Assembly (NCBI GenBank): GCA_938024995.1
Contig: CALJDU010000041.1
Location: forward strand, 1-64,000
Direction of reading: 5' to 3'
DNA length: 64,000 nucleotides
Origin: an uncultured bacterium
GTDB taxonomy: Bacteria; Myxococcota_A; Polyangia; Polyangiales; Houyiibacteriaceae
The position numbers and the translations under genes are program-made. Of this stretch, positions 8,982 through 19,345 are shown in pieces; positions within the stretch are counted from its first letter, which is position 1, and each line of letters begins with the position of its first letter. The notes beneath the pieces were generated by a model. The model saw only the letters and a list, made by a program, of their open reading frames with translations, did no database searches and was not told where the DNA came from.

Positions 8982-9772
8982 GCCAGCTTTGTTTTCACCG
9001 CGCCGTCGCGGCCCGTGATCGCGTCGATCTCATCGCTCGCCCACGGTCCCACCGCGACCGTCGTGTGCGTGGGCACGCCGCCGAACTCGGTCTTGCCCGA
9101 GTCTTTGATCAGCGCCGTCGGGATGCCGCGCTCACGCGCGAGCTCGTGAACGCGCTGGAGCGCTTCTTCGTCATCGACGGAGAGCACCACTTTCGCGAAG
9201 CGCCGCCGGATCCACTCCGCGACCGGACCGCGTAGCGGGAGCGTCATGGTCTCTTCGTCGTGCTCATCGTCGCGTTGCTCAAGCAAGAAGACCGCGCGCA
9301 GCGAGGCGTGCGCGACCTGCGCCGCGATCTTCCCTTTGCGCATCTTGAGGTCGCGCCGGTAGACGATGACCTGCTTGACGCTGGTGCGGGTATAGATCGA
9401 GCGCGTCTCCCACGGACCGTCTTCGTCTTCCCCGCTTTGCGTGATTTGAAGCTCGTCGTCGTCGAAGCGGTGCACCGCGCGATGGACGATCTCGTCGCCG
9501 GCTCGGATCTCGGTGGTCAGCTCGCCGTCCACCAGCTCGCTCCGCGCGTGTACCTCTTCAGCGCCGAGCGCGTGCCAGCTACCGTCGTGGGACGTCCGAA
9601 ACGACATCTCGTGAACGGCGCCTTCGTGGTCGGTGAAGTGCTCGTGAAAAGAGAGCGTGTCACCGACGCGCCGCAACGTGTGGACCCCACGGGTGGGGCG
9701 GGAGAGCTCTCCATACTCGCCTCGTTCTGGGTCGAGCACGAACACGCCGAGGAAGTCATCGAGGGAGTTCAT
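8978..9772 (-). CDS. Peptidyl-tRNA hydrolase PTH2-type domain with N-terminal beta-rich domain
   Basis: KQVIVYRRDLKMRKGKIAAQVAHASLRAVFL...VLSVDDEEALQRVHELARERGIPTALIKDSGKTEFGGVPTHTTVAVGP is typical PTH2; ~130-aa N-terminal extension. Confidence 0.85.
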   Translation of the reverse strand: MNSLDDFLGVFVLDPERGEYGELSRPTRGVHTLRRVGDTLSFHEHFTDHEGAVHEMSFRTSHDGSWHALGAEEVHARSELVDGELTTEIRAGDEIVHRAVHRFDDDELQITQSGEDEDGPWETRSIYTRTSVKQVIVYRRDLKMRKGKIAAQVAHASLRAVFLLEQRDDEHDEETMTLPLRGPVAEWIRRRFAKVVLSVDDEEALQRVHELARERGIPTALIKDSGKTEFGGVPTHTTVAVGPWASDEIDAITGRDGAVKTKLA

Positions 9773-9872
9773 GGGGACACCGTACCAAGGGGCGATTCGC
9801 GGTGACGCGCTGTTGACACACTGCGTCAAGAACCCTACTTGAGAGCCAGCGTTCATCAACCAAGGAGGCGTG

Positions 9873-11180
9873 ATGACCAGCACGCAGAAGCTCGGCAGCA
9901 AAGGGAAGCGCGTCGCCATCGTCGCGGGCCTTCGAACCCCGTTCGCGAAACAACTGACCGCGTATCGCGCCATGAGCGCGCTCGACCTCGGCAAGCTCGT
10001 CACGGCGGAGCTGCTCTCACGCGTGGCGCTCGATCCGCACGAGGTTGAGCAAGTCGTCTACGGCCAGGTCGTGCCGTCGGTCAACGCTCCGAACATCGCG
10101 CGCGAGATCGTGCTCGGGACCGGCATGCCGAAGAACATCCCGGCGCACTCGGTGAGCCAGGCGTGCGTCACGAGCATGCAGGCGACCACCGCGGTGGCGG
10201 AAGCGATCGCGGCGGGCACCATCACGTGCGGCATCGCGGGGGGCGCGGACAGCAGCAGCGACGTCCCGATCACGGTCAGCAAGCGCTTGGCCGACGCGCT
10301 CATCAAGGCGAGCAAAGCGAAGACGCTGCAGCAGCGCCTCGCGATCTTCAGCGACATCCGGCCCAAGGATCTCGTCCCGGTTCCGCCGTCCCCGAAGGAG
10401 CCCTCGACGGGTCTCACGATGGGCCAATCGGCCGAGAAGATGGCGAAGGAAAACGGCATCACGCGGGAAGCGCAGGACAAGTTCGCGCACCGTTCCCACG
10501 CGAATGCGCTCAAGGCCTGGAACGAGGGCAAGCTCGACGATGAGGTGATGGAGGTCTTCGCGCCGCCCTACAAGGAGAGCATCCGCCGCGACAACCTCGT
10601 GCGCGAGGGTGAGCTCGCGGGCTACGCCAAGCTCCGCCCCGCCTTCGACCGCAAGCACGGAACGATCACCGCGGCGTCATCCTCGCCACTGACGGACGGC
10701 GCGAGCGCCCTTCTCATCATGCGCGAGGACAAGGCCAAGGCGCTCGGCTACAAGGTGCTTGGGTACATCAAGAGCTACGCCTTCGCTGCCCTCGATCCCA
10801 ACGAGCAGATGCTCATGGGCCCGGCCTACGCGACGCCGCTCGCGCTCGATCGCGCCGGCGTCACGCTCAAGGACATGGACCTCGTCGACATGCATGAGGC
10901 GTTCGCGGCGCAGGTCCTCAGCAACACCCAAGCGATCGAGAGCGACACGTTCGCGAAAGAGAAGCTCGGCCGCAGCGAAAAAATCGGCACCATCGACTGG
11001 GACACGTTCAACCCGATCGGCGGCTCGATCTCGTTTGGGCACCCCTTCGCGGCGACCGGTGGTCGTCAGATCACGCAGACGCTCCGCGAGCTCAAGCGGC
11101 GCAACGGAAAACTCGCGCTCATCACCGCGTGCGCCCAAGGCGGCATCGGCGGAGCCATGGTCCTGGAGGCGGCAAAGTGA
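9873..11180 (+). CDS. fadI: Acetyl-CoA acyltransferase (thiolase)
   Basis: Thiolase motifs [34 protein letters not shown]; directly followed by fadJ-like gene. Confidence 0.93.
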   Translation: MTSTQKLGSKGKRVAIVAGLRTPFAKQLTAYRAMSALDLGKLVTAELLSRVALDPHEVEQVVYGQVVPSVNAPNIAREIVLGTGMPKNIPAHSVSQACVTSMQATTAVAEAIAAGTITCGIAGGADSSSDVPITVSKRLADALIKASKAKTLQQRLAIFSDIRPKDLVPVPPSPKEPSTGLTMGQSAEKMAKENGITREAQDKFAHRSHANALKAWNEGKLDDEVMEVFAPPYKESIRRDNLVREGELAGYAKLRPAFDRKHGTITAASSSPLTDGASALLIMREDKAKALGYKVLGYIKSYAFAALDPNEQMLMGPAYATPLALDRAGVTLKDMDLVDMHEAFAAQVLSNTQAIESDTFAKEKLGRSEKIGTIDWDTFNPIGGSISFGHPFAATGGRQITQTLRELKRRNGKLALITACAQGGIGGAMVLEAAK

Positions 11181-13414
11181 CAAAAGCCAACAACACAGCA
11201 GCCACGAACAATGTGGGTGAGGCCCTCTCGATCGAGAAGCGCGGCGACGTCGCGATCTTGTGGATGGACGTTCCCGGCGAGCCGGTGAACACCTTGAACG
11301 CGCGCTTCGCGACCGATTTCGCGGAAGCGTTCGGCGCGCTCGAGGCGGACACCGAGATCAAAGCGGTCGTGTTCGCGTCCGCCAAGAAGAGCGGCTTCAT
11401 CGCGGGCGCCGACGTGAAGATGCTCGACGCCGCGACCAGCAAGAGCGACGCGGTCAAGATGAGCCGCGACGGCCAACAGGCGATGGACCGCATCGAGCGC
11501 TTCAAAAAGCCCGTCGTCGCCGCGATTCACGGCCCCTGCCTCGGCGGTGGTCTAGAGGTCGCGCTCGCGTGTCACGGACGCGTCGCGAGCGAGAGCAAGA
11601 AGACCAAGCTCGGGCTCCCCGAGTGTCAGCTGGGGTTGCTCCCGGGCGCGGGCGGCACTCAGCGCTTGCCGCGCTTGATCGGCGTGCAAGGCGCGCTCGA
11701 CCTCATGCTGACGGGCAAGCAGGTGAACGCCCGCAAGGCCAAGAAGCTCGAGCTGGTCGACGAGGTCGTGCCCGAAGCGATCTTGGTCGACGTCGCGATC
11801 ACGCACGCGCGCAAGCTGGTCTCGGAGGGCCATCCCAAGCAGGCTCCGAGCTTCTTCGACAAGCTGCAGGAGACCTTCAGCGACACCGATGAGCTGACCA
11901 ACGCGGCGCTCACCGGCAACCCGCTCGGCCGCAAGGTGCTCTTCGATCAGGCGCGCAGCGCGCTTCACAAAAAGACCCGCGGTCTCTACCCGGCGCAGGA
12001 TCGCATCCTCGACGTCGTGAAGGTCGGACTCGAGCGCGGGTTCCGCGAAGGGCTCGAAGCCGAGGCCAAGCACTTCGGCGAGCTCGTGATGAGCGAGGAG
12101 AGCAAAGCGCTCCGGAGCATCTTCTTCGCGACCACCGCGATGAAGAAGGACAACGGCGTCGACGACAAGAACGTCGAGGCGCGCGAGGTGCGCAAGGTCG
12201 GTATGCTCGGCGCGGGCTTGATGGGCGCGGGCATCGCTTACATCACGTCGTCGCGCGCGAAGACCCGCGTTCGCCTCAAGGACCGCGACAGCAAGGGCGT
12301 GCTCAGCGGCCTCCGCTACGTGCGCGACATCGTCGACAAGGGCGTGAAGCGCCGCAAGGTGACCAAGCAGGCGGCCGAAGACCTGATGCTGCGCATCGGC
12401 GGCACCACGGACTACTCCGGCTTCGGCGACGCGGATGTCGTCATCGAGGCGGTCTTCGAGGACCTCGACCTCAAGCACCGCGTCCTCAAAGAGACCGAGG
12501 CCGCGACCAGCGACGAGACGATCTTCGCCTCGAACACCTCGTCCATCCCCATCACGAAGATCGCGGAGGCGAGCGCGCACCCCGAGACCGTCATCGGGAT
12601 GCACTACTTCTCGCCGGTTCACAAGATGCCGCTGCTCGAGATCATCACCACCGACATGACCTCCCCGTGGGTCACCGCGACCTGCGTCGCGCTCGGCAAA
12701 GCGCAGGGCAAGACCGTCATCGTCGTTCGTGATGGCGTCGGCTTCTACACGACGCGCATCCTCGCGCCGATGATGAACGAGGCCGCGCACATTCTCGCAG
12801 AGGGCGTCGCGATCGATCGCATCGACGAAGCGCTCATGGACTTCGGCTTCCCGGTCGGACCGATGAAGCTCACCGACGAGGTCGGCATCGATGTCGGCCA
12901 GAAGGTCGGTAAGATCATGCTCGAGGCGTTCGGCGATCGCATGTCGCCGCCCGCGGGCATGGAGAAGCTCGTCGCCGATGACCGCAAGGGCCGCAAGAAC
13001 GGTCGCGGCTTCTACAAGTACGACGGCGACAAGAGCCAAGGCGTCGATGAGAGCATCTATGAGGTGCTCGGCGTGAAGCCGACCAACACTACGCTCAGCA
13101 ACGACGAGATCGCGTGGCGCTGCACCTTGCAGATGGTGAACGAGGCGGCGCTCTGCTTCGGCGAGGGCATCCTCCGCTCGGCACGTGACGGCGACATCGG
13201 CGCCATCTTCGGGCTCGGGTTCCCGCCCTTCCGCGGTGGACCTTTCCGCTTTGTCGATCACTACGGCGCCAAGGACATCGTCCGCCGGATGCGAAACTTC
13301 GAGGAGCGCTACGGAGCGCGCTTCGCGCCCGCGCCGATCTTGGTCGGGCTGGCGGAAGCGGGCGGCTCGTTCCACGGGAAAGACGCCGTGTCGCCTGGAA
13401 CGCATCGCGCGTAA
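11177..13414 (+). CDS. fadJ: Enoyl-CoA hydratase / 3-hydroxyacyl-CoA dehydrogenase fusion
   Basis: Crotonase half ([19 protein letters not shown]) and HAD half ([16 protein letters not shown]); 4-nt GTGA overlap with fadI. Confidence 0.93.
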   Translation: MTKANNTAATNNVGEALSIEKRGDVAILWMDVPGEPVNTLNARFATDFAEAFGALEADTEIKAVVFASAKKSGFIAGADVKMLDAATSKSDAVKMSRDGQQAMDRIERFKKPVVAAIHGPCLGGGLEVALACHGRVASESKKTKLGLPECQLGLLPGAGGTQRLPRLIGVQGALDLMLTGKQVNARKAKKLELVDEVVPEAILVDVAITHARKLVSEGHPKQAPSFFDKLQETFSDTDELTNAALTGNPLGRKVLFDQARSALHKKTRGLYPAQDRILDVVKVGLERGFREGLEAEAKHFGELVMSEESKALRSIFFATTAMKKDNGVDDKNVEAREVRKVGMLGAGLMGAGIAYITSSRAKTRVRLKDRDSKGVLSGLRYVRDIVDKGVKRRKVTKQAAEDLMLRIGGTTDYSGFGDADVVIEAVFEDLDLKHRVLKETEAATSDETIFASNTSSIPITKIAEASAHPETVIGMHYFSPVHKMPLLEIITTDMTSPWVTATCVALGKAQGKTVIVVRDGVGFYTTRILAPMMNEAAHILAEGVAIDRIDEALMDFGFPVGPMKLTDEVGIDVGQKVGKIMLEAFGDRMSPPAGMEKLVADDRKGRKNGRGFYKYDGDKSQGVDESIYEVLGVKPTNTTLSNDEIAWRCTLQMVNEAALCFGEGILRSARDGDIGAIFGLGFPPFRGGPFRFVDHYGAKDIVRRMRNFEERYGARFAPAPILVGLAEAGGSFHGKDAVSPGTHRA

Positions 13415-13442
13415 CGCTCTGCTCGCGACGAGCTCGCTGGGA

Positions 13443-14168
13443 CTACACGAGGCCGGTGAGATCAAGCGACGAGAGCCAACGCTCATGCGCGCCTCGAAGG
13501 GGCGCGCTGAGCGGAAGCTCGCGTGCGCGCTGCAACGCGTAACGCTCGGCCACCGCGTAGCTTGAGTCCGGCGCGTTCATCACCAGCTCTTCATGAAGCG
13601 TGATCGCTGCGGGCGTGTCTTCGTCGAGCCCCAAAAACCCTGCCCAACCGACATAGATAACGTGAGGGTACCCGCGGCCCCGCGGCCCCAAAGAGCGCAC
13701 CGCGTGAACCGGCCGGAGGTTCACCTTCTCGAACTCGCGAAGGAGACGGCGCACCTCGTCCAGCCTCGGCGTCTCCGGCGCAGGGGGCATCCCCGCGATC
13801 GCTTCGGCAAAAGGGTCTGCGCAGCGACGAAGCGCGATGTCGAAGAGCTCCAGCCCAACGGGGTCGACCCCACGAAGCGGTTGCGGCAGCTTCGCGGACG
13901 TAAACGGGGCGGACCGAAAGGACGCCACGCTCGGCGCGGCGTGCACCAAAGCGTGCAGCGGAACGCTCGCTGAGGTCAGCCGCGCCGAGATGAGCTCGGC
14001 GTCTTCTTCCAGCGCCCGATACGCGTCAGGCGGCAGCGCGCTCGCGCACCAGTGCTGGTACGCGCGATGGTTCAGGTTCCCCGGTTCGCTCAATTGGAGA
14101 AACGCGAGGCCGTGAAACACCAGCCGCGGGAACTCCAGTTCGGGTGCGTCCAAGGTCAACGCGCCCAC
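13443..14168 (-). CDS. Conserved hypothetical
   Basis: 241-aa ORF with consistent coding bias; no recognised domain. Confidence 0.55.
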   Translation of the reverse strand: MGALTLDAPELEFPRLVFHGLAFLQLSEPGNLNHRAYQHWCASALPPDAYRALEEDAELISARLTSASVPLHALVHAAPSVASFRSAPFTSAKLPQPLRGVDPVGLELFDIALRRCADPFAEAIAGMPPAPETPRLDEVRRLLREFEKVNLRPVHAVRSLGPRGRGYPHVIYVGWAGFLGLDEDTPAAITLHEELVMNAPDSSYAVAERYALQRARELPLSAPLRGAHERWLSSLDLTGLV

Positions 14169-14172
14169 CTTA

Positions 14173-14772
14173 TCAGGGCGTGACCGCGAGCCCTCGCGCG
14201 CCCGAATCGAACACGCTGAGCCGCGTCGACATCCCCAGCTCGAGAACTCGCGTGGCGCGAAGAAAGCCGTCAGGGGCCGCGAGACGAACGCGTGGGGGAC
14301 AGGACTTCACGGTGGGCCAGAGCATTCGCCGCGATGAGTCGCCGAACGCGCGGTCCATCAAGGCCAACTCGTCGCGCGCTATGTCGGGGTCGGTCACGCG
14401 ACCCAAGTGAAGAAGACCGTCCACTTCAGGATCGTCAGGGTCGAGCAGGAAGCCCGCAGAGGCCCCCGCGAGCATCAGCGCGAGCGCGCGCTCCACTGGA
14501 GGGAGCGTCGCCCAGGTGGAGTGCGCAGCGGCGCTCGGGAGGCGTGCGACCATCGCTCCCGCGACCATCTCGAGCATGGGGGCCGGCGCGTGGTTTTGGT
14601 GGGCGAGCCAGATCGCCGCGGTTCCCCCCAGAGACTCCGTGGGCACCGAGAATCCATCCGCGACCATCATCGCGAAGATTCGTTCAACCGTGAGCTGTCG
14701 CTCGAGCCTCCGCTGACCCGCAACGCGAGCTTGGTAGAGGGCACGAGAGACAACGTCGTTCATCTGTTCCAT
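14173..14772 (-). CDS. Conserved hypothetical
   Basis: 199-aa ORF immediately upstream of previous gene on the same strand. Confidence 0.55.
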   Translation of the reverse strand: MEQMNDVVSRALYQARVAGQRRLERQLTVERIFAMMVADGFSVPTESLGGTAAIWLAHQNHAPAPMLEMVAGAMVARLPSAAAHSTWATLPPVERALALMLAGASAGFLLDPDDPEVDGLLHLGRVTDPDIARDELALMDRAFGDSSRRMLWPTVKSCPPRVRLAAPDGFLRATRVLELGMSTRLSVFDSGARGLAVTP

Positions 14773-14819
14773 GACGACATCACAACATGCGGGTGTGACA
14801 CTTTGCTCCTGGGGTCATG

Positions 14820-14965
14820 TTCGAAGACCCCCTCGCCTTTGGCGATTCCCCCAAACGTTCGCTTCGCTCATCGCTTCGCTTGCGGCGCGATGCTTCCTTC
14901 GGTTCGCGCTTCGCGCTCCCTATCCGCATCGCTGCGCGCTCAGAGGGGGCGTTGCCCCCTTTCCT
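14820..14965 (+). repeat. Dispersed intergenic repeat, copy 2
   Basis: ctttggcgattcccccaaacgttcgcttcgctcatcgcttcgcttgcggcgcgatgcttccttcggttcgcgcttcgcgctc plus gggggc-gtt-gccccc hairpin at 14946-14960. Confidence 0.65.
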
Positions 14966-15112
14966 CTACGAGAGAGGATGCACCCCCAGGATTTACCTGC
15001 GGTGCTTCTTTCTGGATCTCATCAGAGACTCCAGGCCAACCAGCGGTGCTCTCCGTCCCTGGACTCGTTTCCGAAGCCCCTTCAGGATCATCTACGCCTT
15101 GAGCGTTTCGCT

Positions 15113-16267
15113 CTACGAGATCGCGTAGCGCTGGGGATCGAAGCCGAGCTGATCGATCCAAGTGTCGACCTGATCGCGACCGGTCTGGAGCGCGCCGGCG
15201 ACCGCGTCGAGGTCGCCGCGATGCAAGATGAGCGCGGATAAGATCCGGCGCTGGAAGGCGTTTCGCTCTTCGACGTCACGTCGCAAGTAGACACCGCTCG
15301 AGGGACGGCGCGCGTGGTCCATCCCGATCTCGAAGGAACCGTCGATCTTCGCGTTCATGACCGCGTTCGACACGGTCGTTCGAAGCTCACGCAAGTTCTG
15401 CGGCCAGTCGTGACAGAGGAAGCGCTCCATCAGGTCACACGAAATCGGCGGCGCATCTTCGCCTGCGAAGTGTGAAACGAACGCGGGCACATCGTAGAGG
15501 CGCTCCCGCAACGCCGGGACCTCAAGAACGATCGGGGTCAACCACTCCGCCAGCTCTCCATGGAACTCGTCTTCCGGGAGCGTCCGAATGTCGGACTGGC
15601 TCGTCGCGATGATCTGCGTCTTGGTCTTCGCGACCGACGCTAGGAAGCGCTCGTGAATCTCTCGCGGCAGCAGGTCGACGTGCTCCAAGATCAGTACGTC
15701 CGCCTTGGTCAATCGACGCGCACCGCCGAAGAGCACTTCAAGGGAATCACGACCGCTCAACGCGCCGCACAAGAACGACTCCACGCGCTCGGCCTTGCGC
15801 CGCTTCGCGATCTGCTGCGCGGCGAAGGTCGCGCCCGCTCCACGTTCACCGATGACGGTCGCGGCGCGCTTTCCAACGAGCTTGCTCCCGCGTTCGAGCG
15901 CGCGACTCCCGATGCCAACGAAGCGACCAGTGGGGTCTTCCATCTCGAGCGGGCCGGAGTGAACCATCAACAAGGTCTCGCCCAAGCGGATCACGTCGCC
16001 GCGATGGATCGGCGCGCGTGACACTTGAGCACCGTTGACGTCCACGCCGTTGCGGCTGCCGGTGTCTTCGATCGTCGCGCCTTTCCAGGAGACACGGACG
16101 ACGGCATGGACACGCGAAATCTTGACGTCGTCGACACGCACATCACACGTCTCGTCACGCCCGATCGTCATCCCGTCGCGCATCCCAAGATCGCAAACGG
16201 GACGACGCAACTCGTCGTGCACCCGCAGGAGCGTGAGCGGGCTCGGAGTCCATTCGAAGGTACCCAT
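15113..16267 (-). CDS. FHA protein with degenerate sigma54-activator AAA+ domain and Fis-type HTH
   Basis: FHA (GRDETCDVRVDDVKISRVHAVV...TGSRNGVDV), pseudo-Walker A GERGAGATFAA, missing GAFTGA loop, LRERLYDVP and DWPQNLRELRTTV motifs, C-terminal Fis-like helix set. Confidence 0.8.
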   Translation of the reverse strand: MGTFEWTPSPLTLLRVHDELRRPVCDLGMRDGMTIGRDETCDVRVDDVKISRVHAVVRVSWKGATIEDTGSRNGVDVNGAQVSRAPIHRGDVIRLGETLLMVHSGPLEMEDPTGRFVGIGSRALERGSKLVGKRAATVIGERGAGATFAAQQIAKRRKAERVESFLCGALSGRDSLEVLFGGARRLTKADVLILEHVDLLPREIHERFLASVAKTKTQIIATSQSDIRTLPEDEFHGELAEWLTPIVLEVPALRERLYDVPAFVSHFAGEDAPPISCDLMERFLCHDWPQNLRELRTTVSNAVMNAKIDGSFEIGMDHARRPSSGVYLRRDVEERNAFQRRILSALILHRGDLDAVAGALQTGRDQVDTWIDQLGFDPQRYAIS

Positions 16268-16296
16268 GCGGCTTCATTTCTAGCCGAAAAGGTGGA

Positions 16297-16316
16297 CGGT
16301 TGGCGTCCCCCAACCG
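16297..16316 (-). promoter_or_regulatory. Inverted repeat upstream of FHA gene
   Basis: cggttgg-cgtccc-ccaaccg about 30 nt upstream of the 16267 start on the minus strand. Confidence 0.4.
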
Positions 16317-16485
16317 TGAAAAATCCCACGTGAAACAGCTTACGAAGCGCCTGTGAGTCGAACCGCTGATCGAATCACAAGGTGTTCGTGAGGCCGCTCG
16401 CAGAAACCGGCACACCACGGCACGGGATCGAGCGGTTACGTCAGTGTTCTGGCGGCGCGCCCACTGAATCGCCGAAAAAGGAGCG

Positions 16486-16501
16486 TGGCACGCCGTGTGC
16501 T
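16486..16501 (+). promoter_or_regulatory. Candidate sigma54 (-24/-12) promoter
   Basis: TGGCACGccgtGTGCT: GG and GC separated by 10 nt, one mismatch to TGGCACG-N4-TTGCW; about 25 nt upstream of ATG 16526. Confidence 0.55.
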
Positions 16502-16525
16502 CTTTCCACCCACGAGGTTATGGGA

Positions 16526-17401
16526 ATGGCACACGACGACTTTGATGAACACTACTCCGACTACCGCGCGACGGGTGGACGGCTCGGGAAGATCCACGCC
16601 GACTTCACCGGGGTCGACGACTTTGACTGGGCGCGTCTAGCCAACGAAGAGCACGCGCCGCGGGAGCGCGAACGAGGTCGGCGTTCATTCATTCTTCGCG
16701 CGCTCGATGAGCAGCGCTCGCTCCTCGCGTTTAGCGAACTGTTGGCCGAGCTCGCGGAACAGCGCGCGCCGATCGATGTGATCGGCTCGCTCTCGCGCGT
16801 CGTGCGGGATGAGGCGCGACACGTCGATCTCTGTGGCCGCGTGGTCGACTCCTTGGGCGGCTTTGGTAAAAACCCGCCGAGCGCCAACTGGGTCCGCAGC
16901 GACAAGCGTCTCCCGCTCCGCCGCCGCGTGCTTAAGACGATCGTCGGTTCGCTCTGCGTCGGCGAGACCATCAGCGTCTCCATGATCCGCGGCGTTCGAG
17001 ACAACGCGACCGACGAGACGGTGCACGCGGTGCTCACCAAGATGCTGAGCGATGAGTCGTTCCACTCTCGCTTCGGTTGGTGGTGGCTTGAGCAAGCCGA
17101 CGTCACCGACGAAGAGCGCGCCTGGGTCAACCGCTACCTGACGAAGTTGCTCCCGGCCGTCGAGCGCGGGGTCCGCCCGAGCGCCGAGAAGCTCGCGCGC
17201 AACCAGGACGCCTACGTCTACAGCCCGTTCGGGTCGATGAAGTTTAAGGAGCGCGAAGCGGCGTTCCTCTGGGCGATGCACGACCGCGTGATCCCGAGCT
17301 TCGACAAGCTCGGTTTCAACGCGAGCGCGATCTGGAAGCAGCACGAAGCCAAGCAACAAGAAGCCAAGCACGAGGTCGCGACGCAGGAGGTGGCGGCGTG
17401 A
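16526..17401 (+). CDS. Ferritin-like diiron protein
   Basis: Ligand set E (LDEQRS), DEARH, GETIS, DESFH in four predicted helices; alternative ATG 16520. Confidence 0.7.
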   Translation: MAHDDFDEHYSDYRATGGRLGKIHADFTGVDDFDWARLANEEHAPRERERGRRSFILRALDEQRSLLAFSELLAELAEQRAPIDVIGSLSRVVRDEARHVDLCGRVVDSLGGFGKNPPSANWVRSDKRLPLRRRVLKTIVGSLCVGETISVSMIRGVRDNATDETVHAVLTKMLSDESFHSRFGWWWLEQADVTDEERAWVNRYLTKLLPAVERGVRPSAEKLARNQDAYVYSPFGSMKFKEREAAFLWAMHDRVIPSFDKLGFNASAIWKQHEAKQQEAKHEVATQEVAA

Positions 17402-18036
17402 AGAAGAACCAACTTGTGCTGTTCGTCCTCAGCGCCATCGCGCTGGGAGGGTGCGCTGCAGGCGGGTCCGCGATGTCGATCACGATGCTGTTGACCGCGC
17501 TCTCGTTGACGATGGCGATCGGCTGCGGCCAGGTCCATGACGCCGACGAAGACGGAGACGGCTTCGGCAGCACGATCGACTGTGACGACCGCAACCCAGC
17601 GATTCATCCTGAAGCGACCGAGCCGACCTGCCCTGACGGCGTCGACCAGAACTGCGACGGCATCGATGGCGACGGACTCTGCAACCCCGCGCCCGATGAC
17701 GAAGACGGCGATGGGTACACCTTCGACGACTGCGACGACGAAGACGCCTCGATCTTCCCTGGGGCAGATGACTTCTGCGGCGACGGGGTCGACCAGAACT
17801 GTGACGGCGTCGACGGGCTCCCCGAGACCTGCATCGACGAGGACGGAGACGGCTACCCCGCGGACGTCGATTGCAACGACGACGACCCGACCATTCACCC
17901 CGGCGCAACCGAAACCGAGTGTCCCGACGGCATCGATAGTGACTGCGACGGCGAGGACAACTGGGGCGCGTGCAACGGGATGCTCGACATCGAGGACATC
18001 GTCCTCGGCGAGTTCGACGAGGAGCGCTTCGTATGA
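17398..18036 (+). CDS. MopE-type repeat lipoprotein (3 repeats)
   Basis: GTG start overlapping previous stop; LGGC lipobox; DEDGDGFGSTIDCDDRNPAIHPEATEPTCPDGVDQNCDG repeats. Confidence 0.85.
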   Translation: MKKNQLVLFVLSAIALGGCAAGGSAMSITMLLTALSLTMAIGCGQVHDADEDGDGFGSTIDCDDRNPAIHPEATEPTCPDGVDQNCDGIDGDGLCNPAPDDEDGDGYTFDDCDDEDASIFPGADDFCGDGVDQNCDGVDGLPETCIDEDGDGYPADVDCNDDDPTIHPGATETECPDGIDSDCDGEDNWGACNGMLDIEDIVLGEFDEERFV

Positions 18037-19127
18037 GCACCGAACGAGCCAACCAAACCGCGAAGACAGACAACCGAGGAAGAGTGAACGTGAACGAAAA
18101 AAGGCAGACCGTACGAAAGCTGGCCCGGCGTGGGTGTGAGAGCGCGGTGTTCTTTGGCGCGATCGTCGCGCTGGGCGGCTGCGCAGCGGGAGCCGGAGGA
18201 GCCGCGACGCTCACCATGCTCGGGACCGCGTTGACCTTGATGATGGCGATCGCTGGCTGCACGACCACGCACGGTCCGGACAACGACGGTGACGGGTTCG
18301 GCGCCGAGATCGATTGCGACGACGACGACCCAAGCATTCATCCCGAGGCCACCGAAGAGTTTTGCCCGGACGGAGTCGATAGCAACTGCGATGGCGAAGA
18401 CACCGACGGACCGGTCGCGTGCAACCCGTTCGAAGACGATTTTGACGGCGACGGCTTCTTCACGGGCGACGACTGCGACGACTCAAACGCGGACATCTAC
18501 CCTGGCGCACCGGAGGACGCCTGCCCCGACGGAGTCGACCAGAACTGCGACGGCATCGATGGCGACGCGGACATCATCTGCAACCCCGCGCCCGACGACC
18601 TCGACGGCGATGGTTTCCCGGCTCCAGTGGATTGCGACGACACCGACCCCGACATTCATCCAGAGGCCACCGAGCCGGACTGCCCTGATGGGATCGACCA
18701 AAACTGCGACGGCGAAGACGGACTGGGGCTCGCGTGCAACCCAATCCCTGACGACCTCGACGGCGATGGCTGGCCCGCTTCGGAAGACTGCGATGACACC
18801 GATCCCGCGGTCTACCCGGGCGCCGCGGAGACGAGCTGCCCCGACGGCATCGACAGCAACTGCGACGGTCGCGACTACACGCGCGAAGACATCACGGATC
18901 CGCTCTGCAACCCGGCGCCGGATGGTGACGACGACGGTTGGGGCGCAGGAGAAGACTGTGACGACACCCGCTCTGACATTCACCCGAGCGCGCAGGAGTA
19001 CTGCGACGACGGAGTGGACAGCGACTGTGACGGCGATTTCGACGACGACGACTGCTTGTTCATCAACGGGATGATGGACGCCGACGACATCGCGATGGAG
19101 CCCGGCGAAGACACGAAGCTCGCGTAG
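18033..19127 (+). CDS. MopE-type repeat lipoprotein (5 repeats)
   Basis: ATGA overlap with previous gene; LGGCAAGAGGAATLTML signal paralogous to previous gene; five DxDGDG...CDD...CPDGxDxNCDG repeats. Confidence 0.85.
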   Translation: MSTERANQTAKTDNRGRVNVNEKRQTVRKLARRGCESAVFFGAIVALGGCAAGAGGAATLTMLGTALTLMMAIAGCTTTHGPDNDGDGFGAEIDCDDDDPSIHPEATEEFCPDGVDSNCDGEDTDGPVACNPFEDDFDGDGFFTGDDCDDSNADIYPGAPEDACPDGVDQNCDGIDGDADIICNPAPDDLDGDGFPAPVDCDDTDPDIHPEATEPDCPDGIDQNCDGEDGLGLACNPIPDDLDGDGWPASEDCDDTDPAVYPGAAETSCPDGIDSNCDGRDYTREDITDPLCNPAPDGDDDGWGAGEDCDDTRSDIHPSAQEYCDDGVDSDCDGDFDDDDCLFINGMMDADDIAMEPGEDTKLA

Positions 19128-19238
19128 CCCCACGGCGCCGCGATCCACGGACGCGGCGCCGAGCAAACTCCGATCGGGCAACCGATCACTTGAGACCTTT
19201 ACTTAGACTGCTTGCTCATTCTTCAACCCCACCTCCGA

Positions 19239-19263
19239 AGCCACCCGATGGTCGGGTGGTTTC
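19239..19263 (+). terminator. Rho-independent-like terminator
   Basis: ccacccga-tgg-tcgggtgg perfect 8-bp stem followed by short T run. Confidence 0.6.
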
Positions 19264-19345
19264 ACTAATTCAAGGTCGCGATTCACCCCAAAAACGTTCG
19301 GGTCCCCGTTTGCGTGTGGGTCTCGCGGTTGGTACCCCGCTCGCG

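Noticed and set aside
11552-13486. 644-aa minus-strand ORF
   Set aside because: Antisense to fadJ; composition is mirror-frame artefact.
17480-18337. 285-aa minus-strand ORF rich in Arg/Ser
   Set aside because: Antisense to MopE-repeat genes; its repeats merely reflect the coding repeats on the plus strand.
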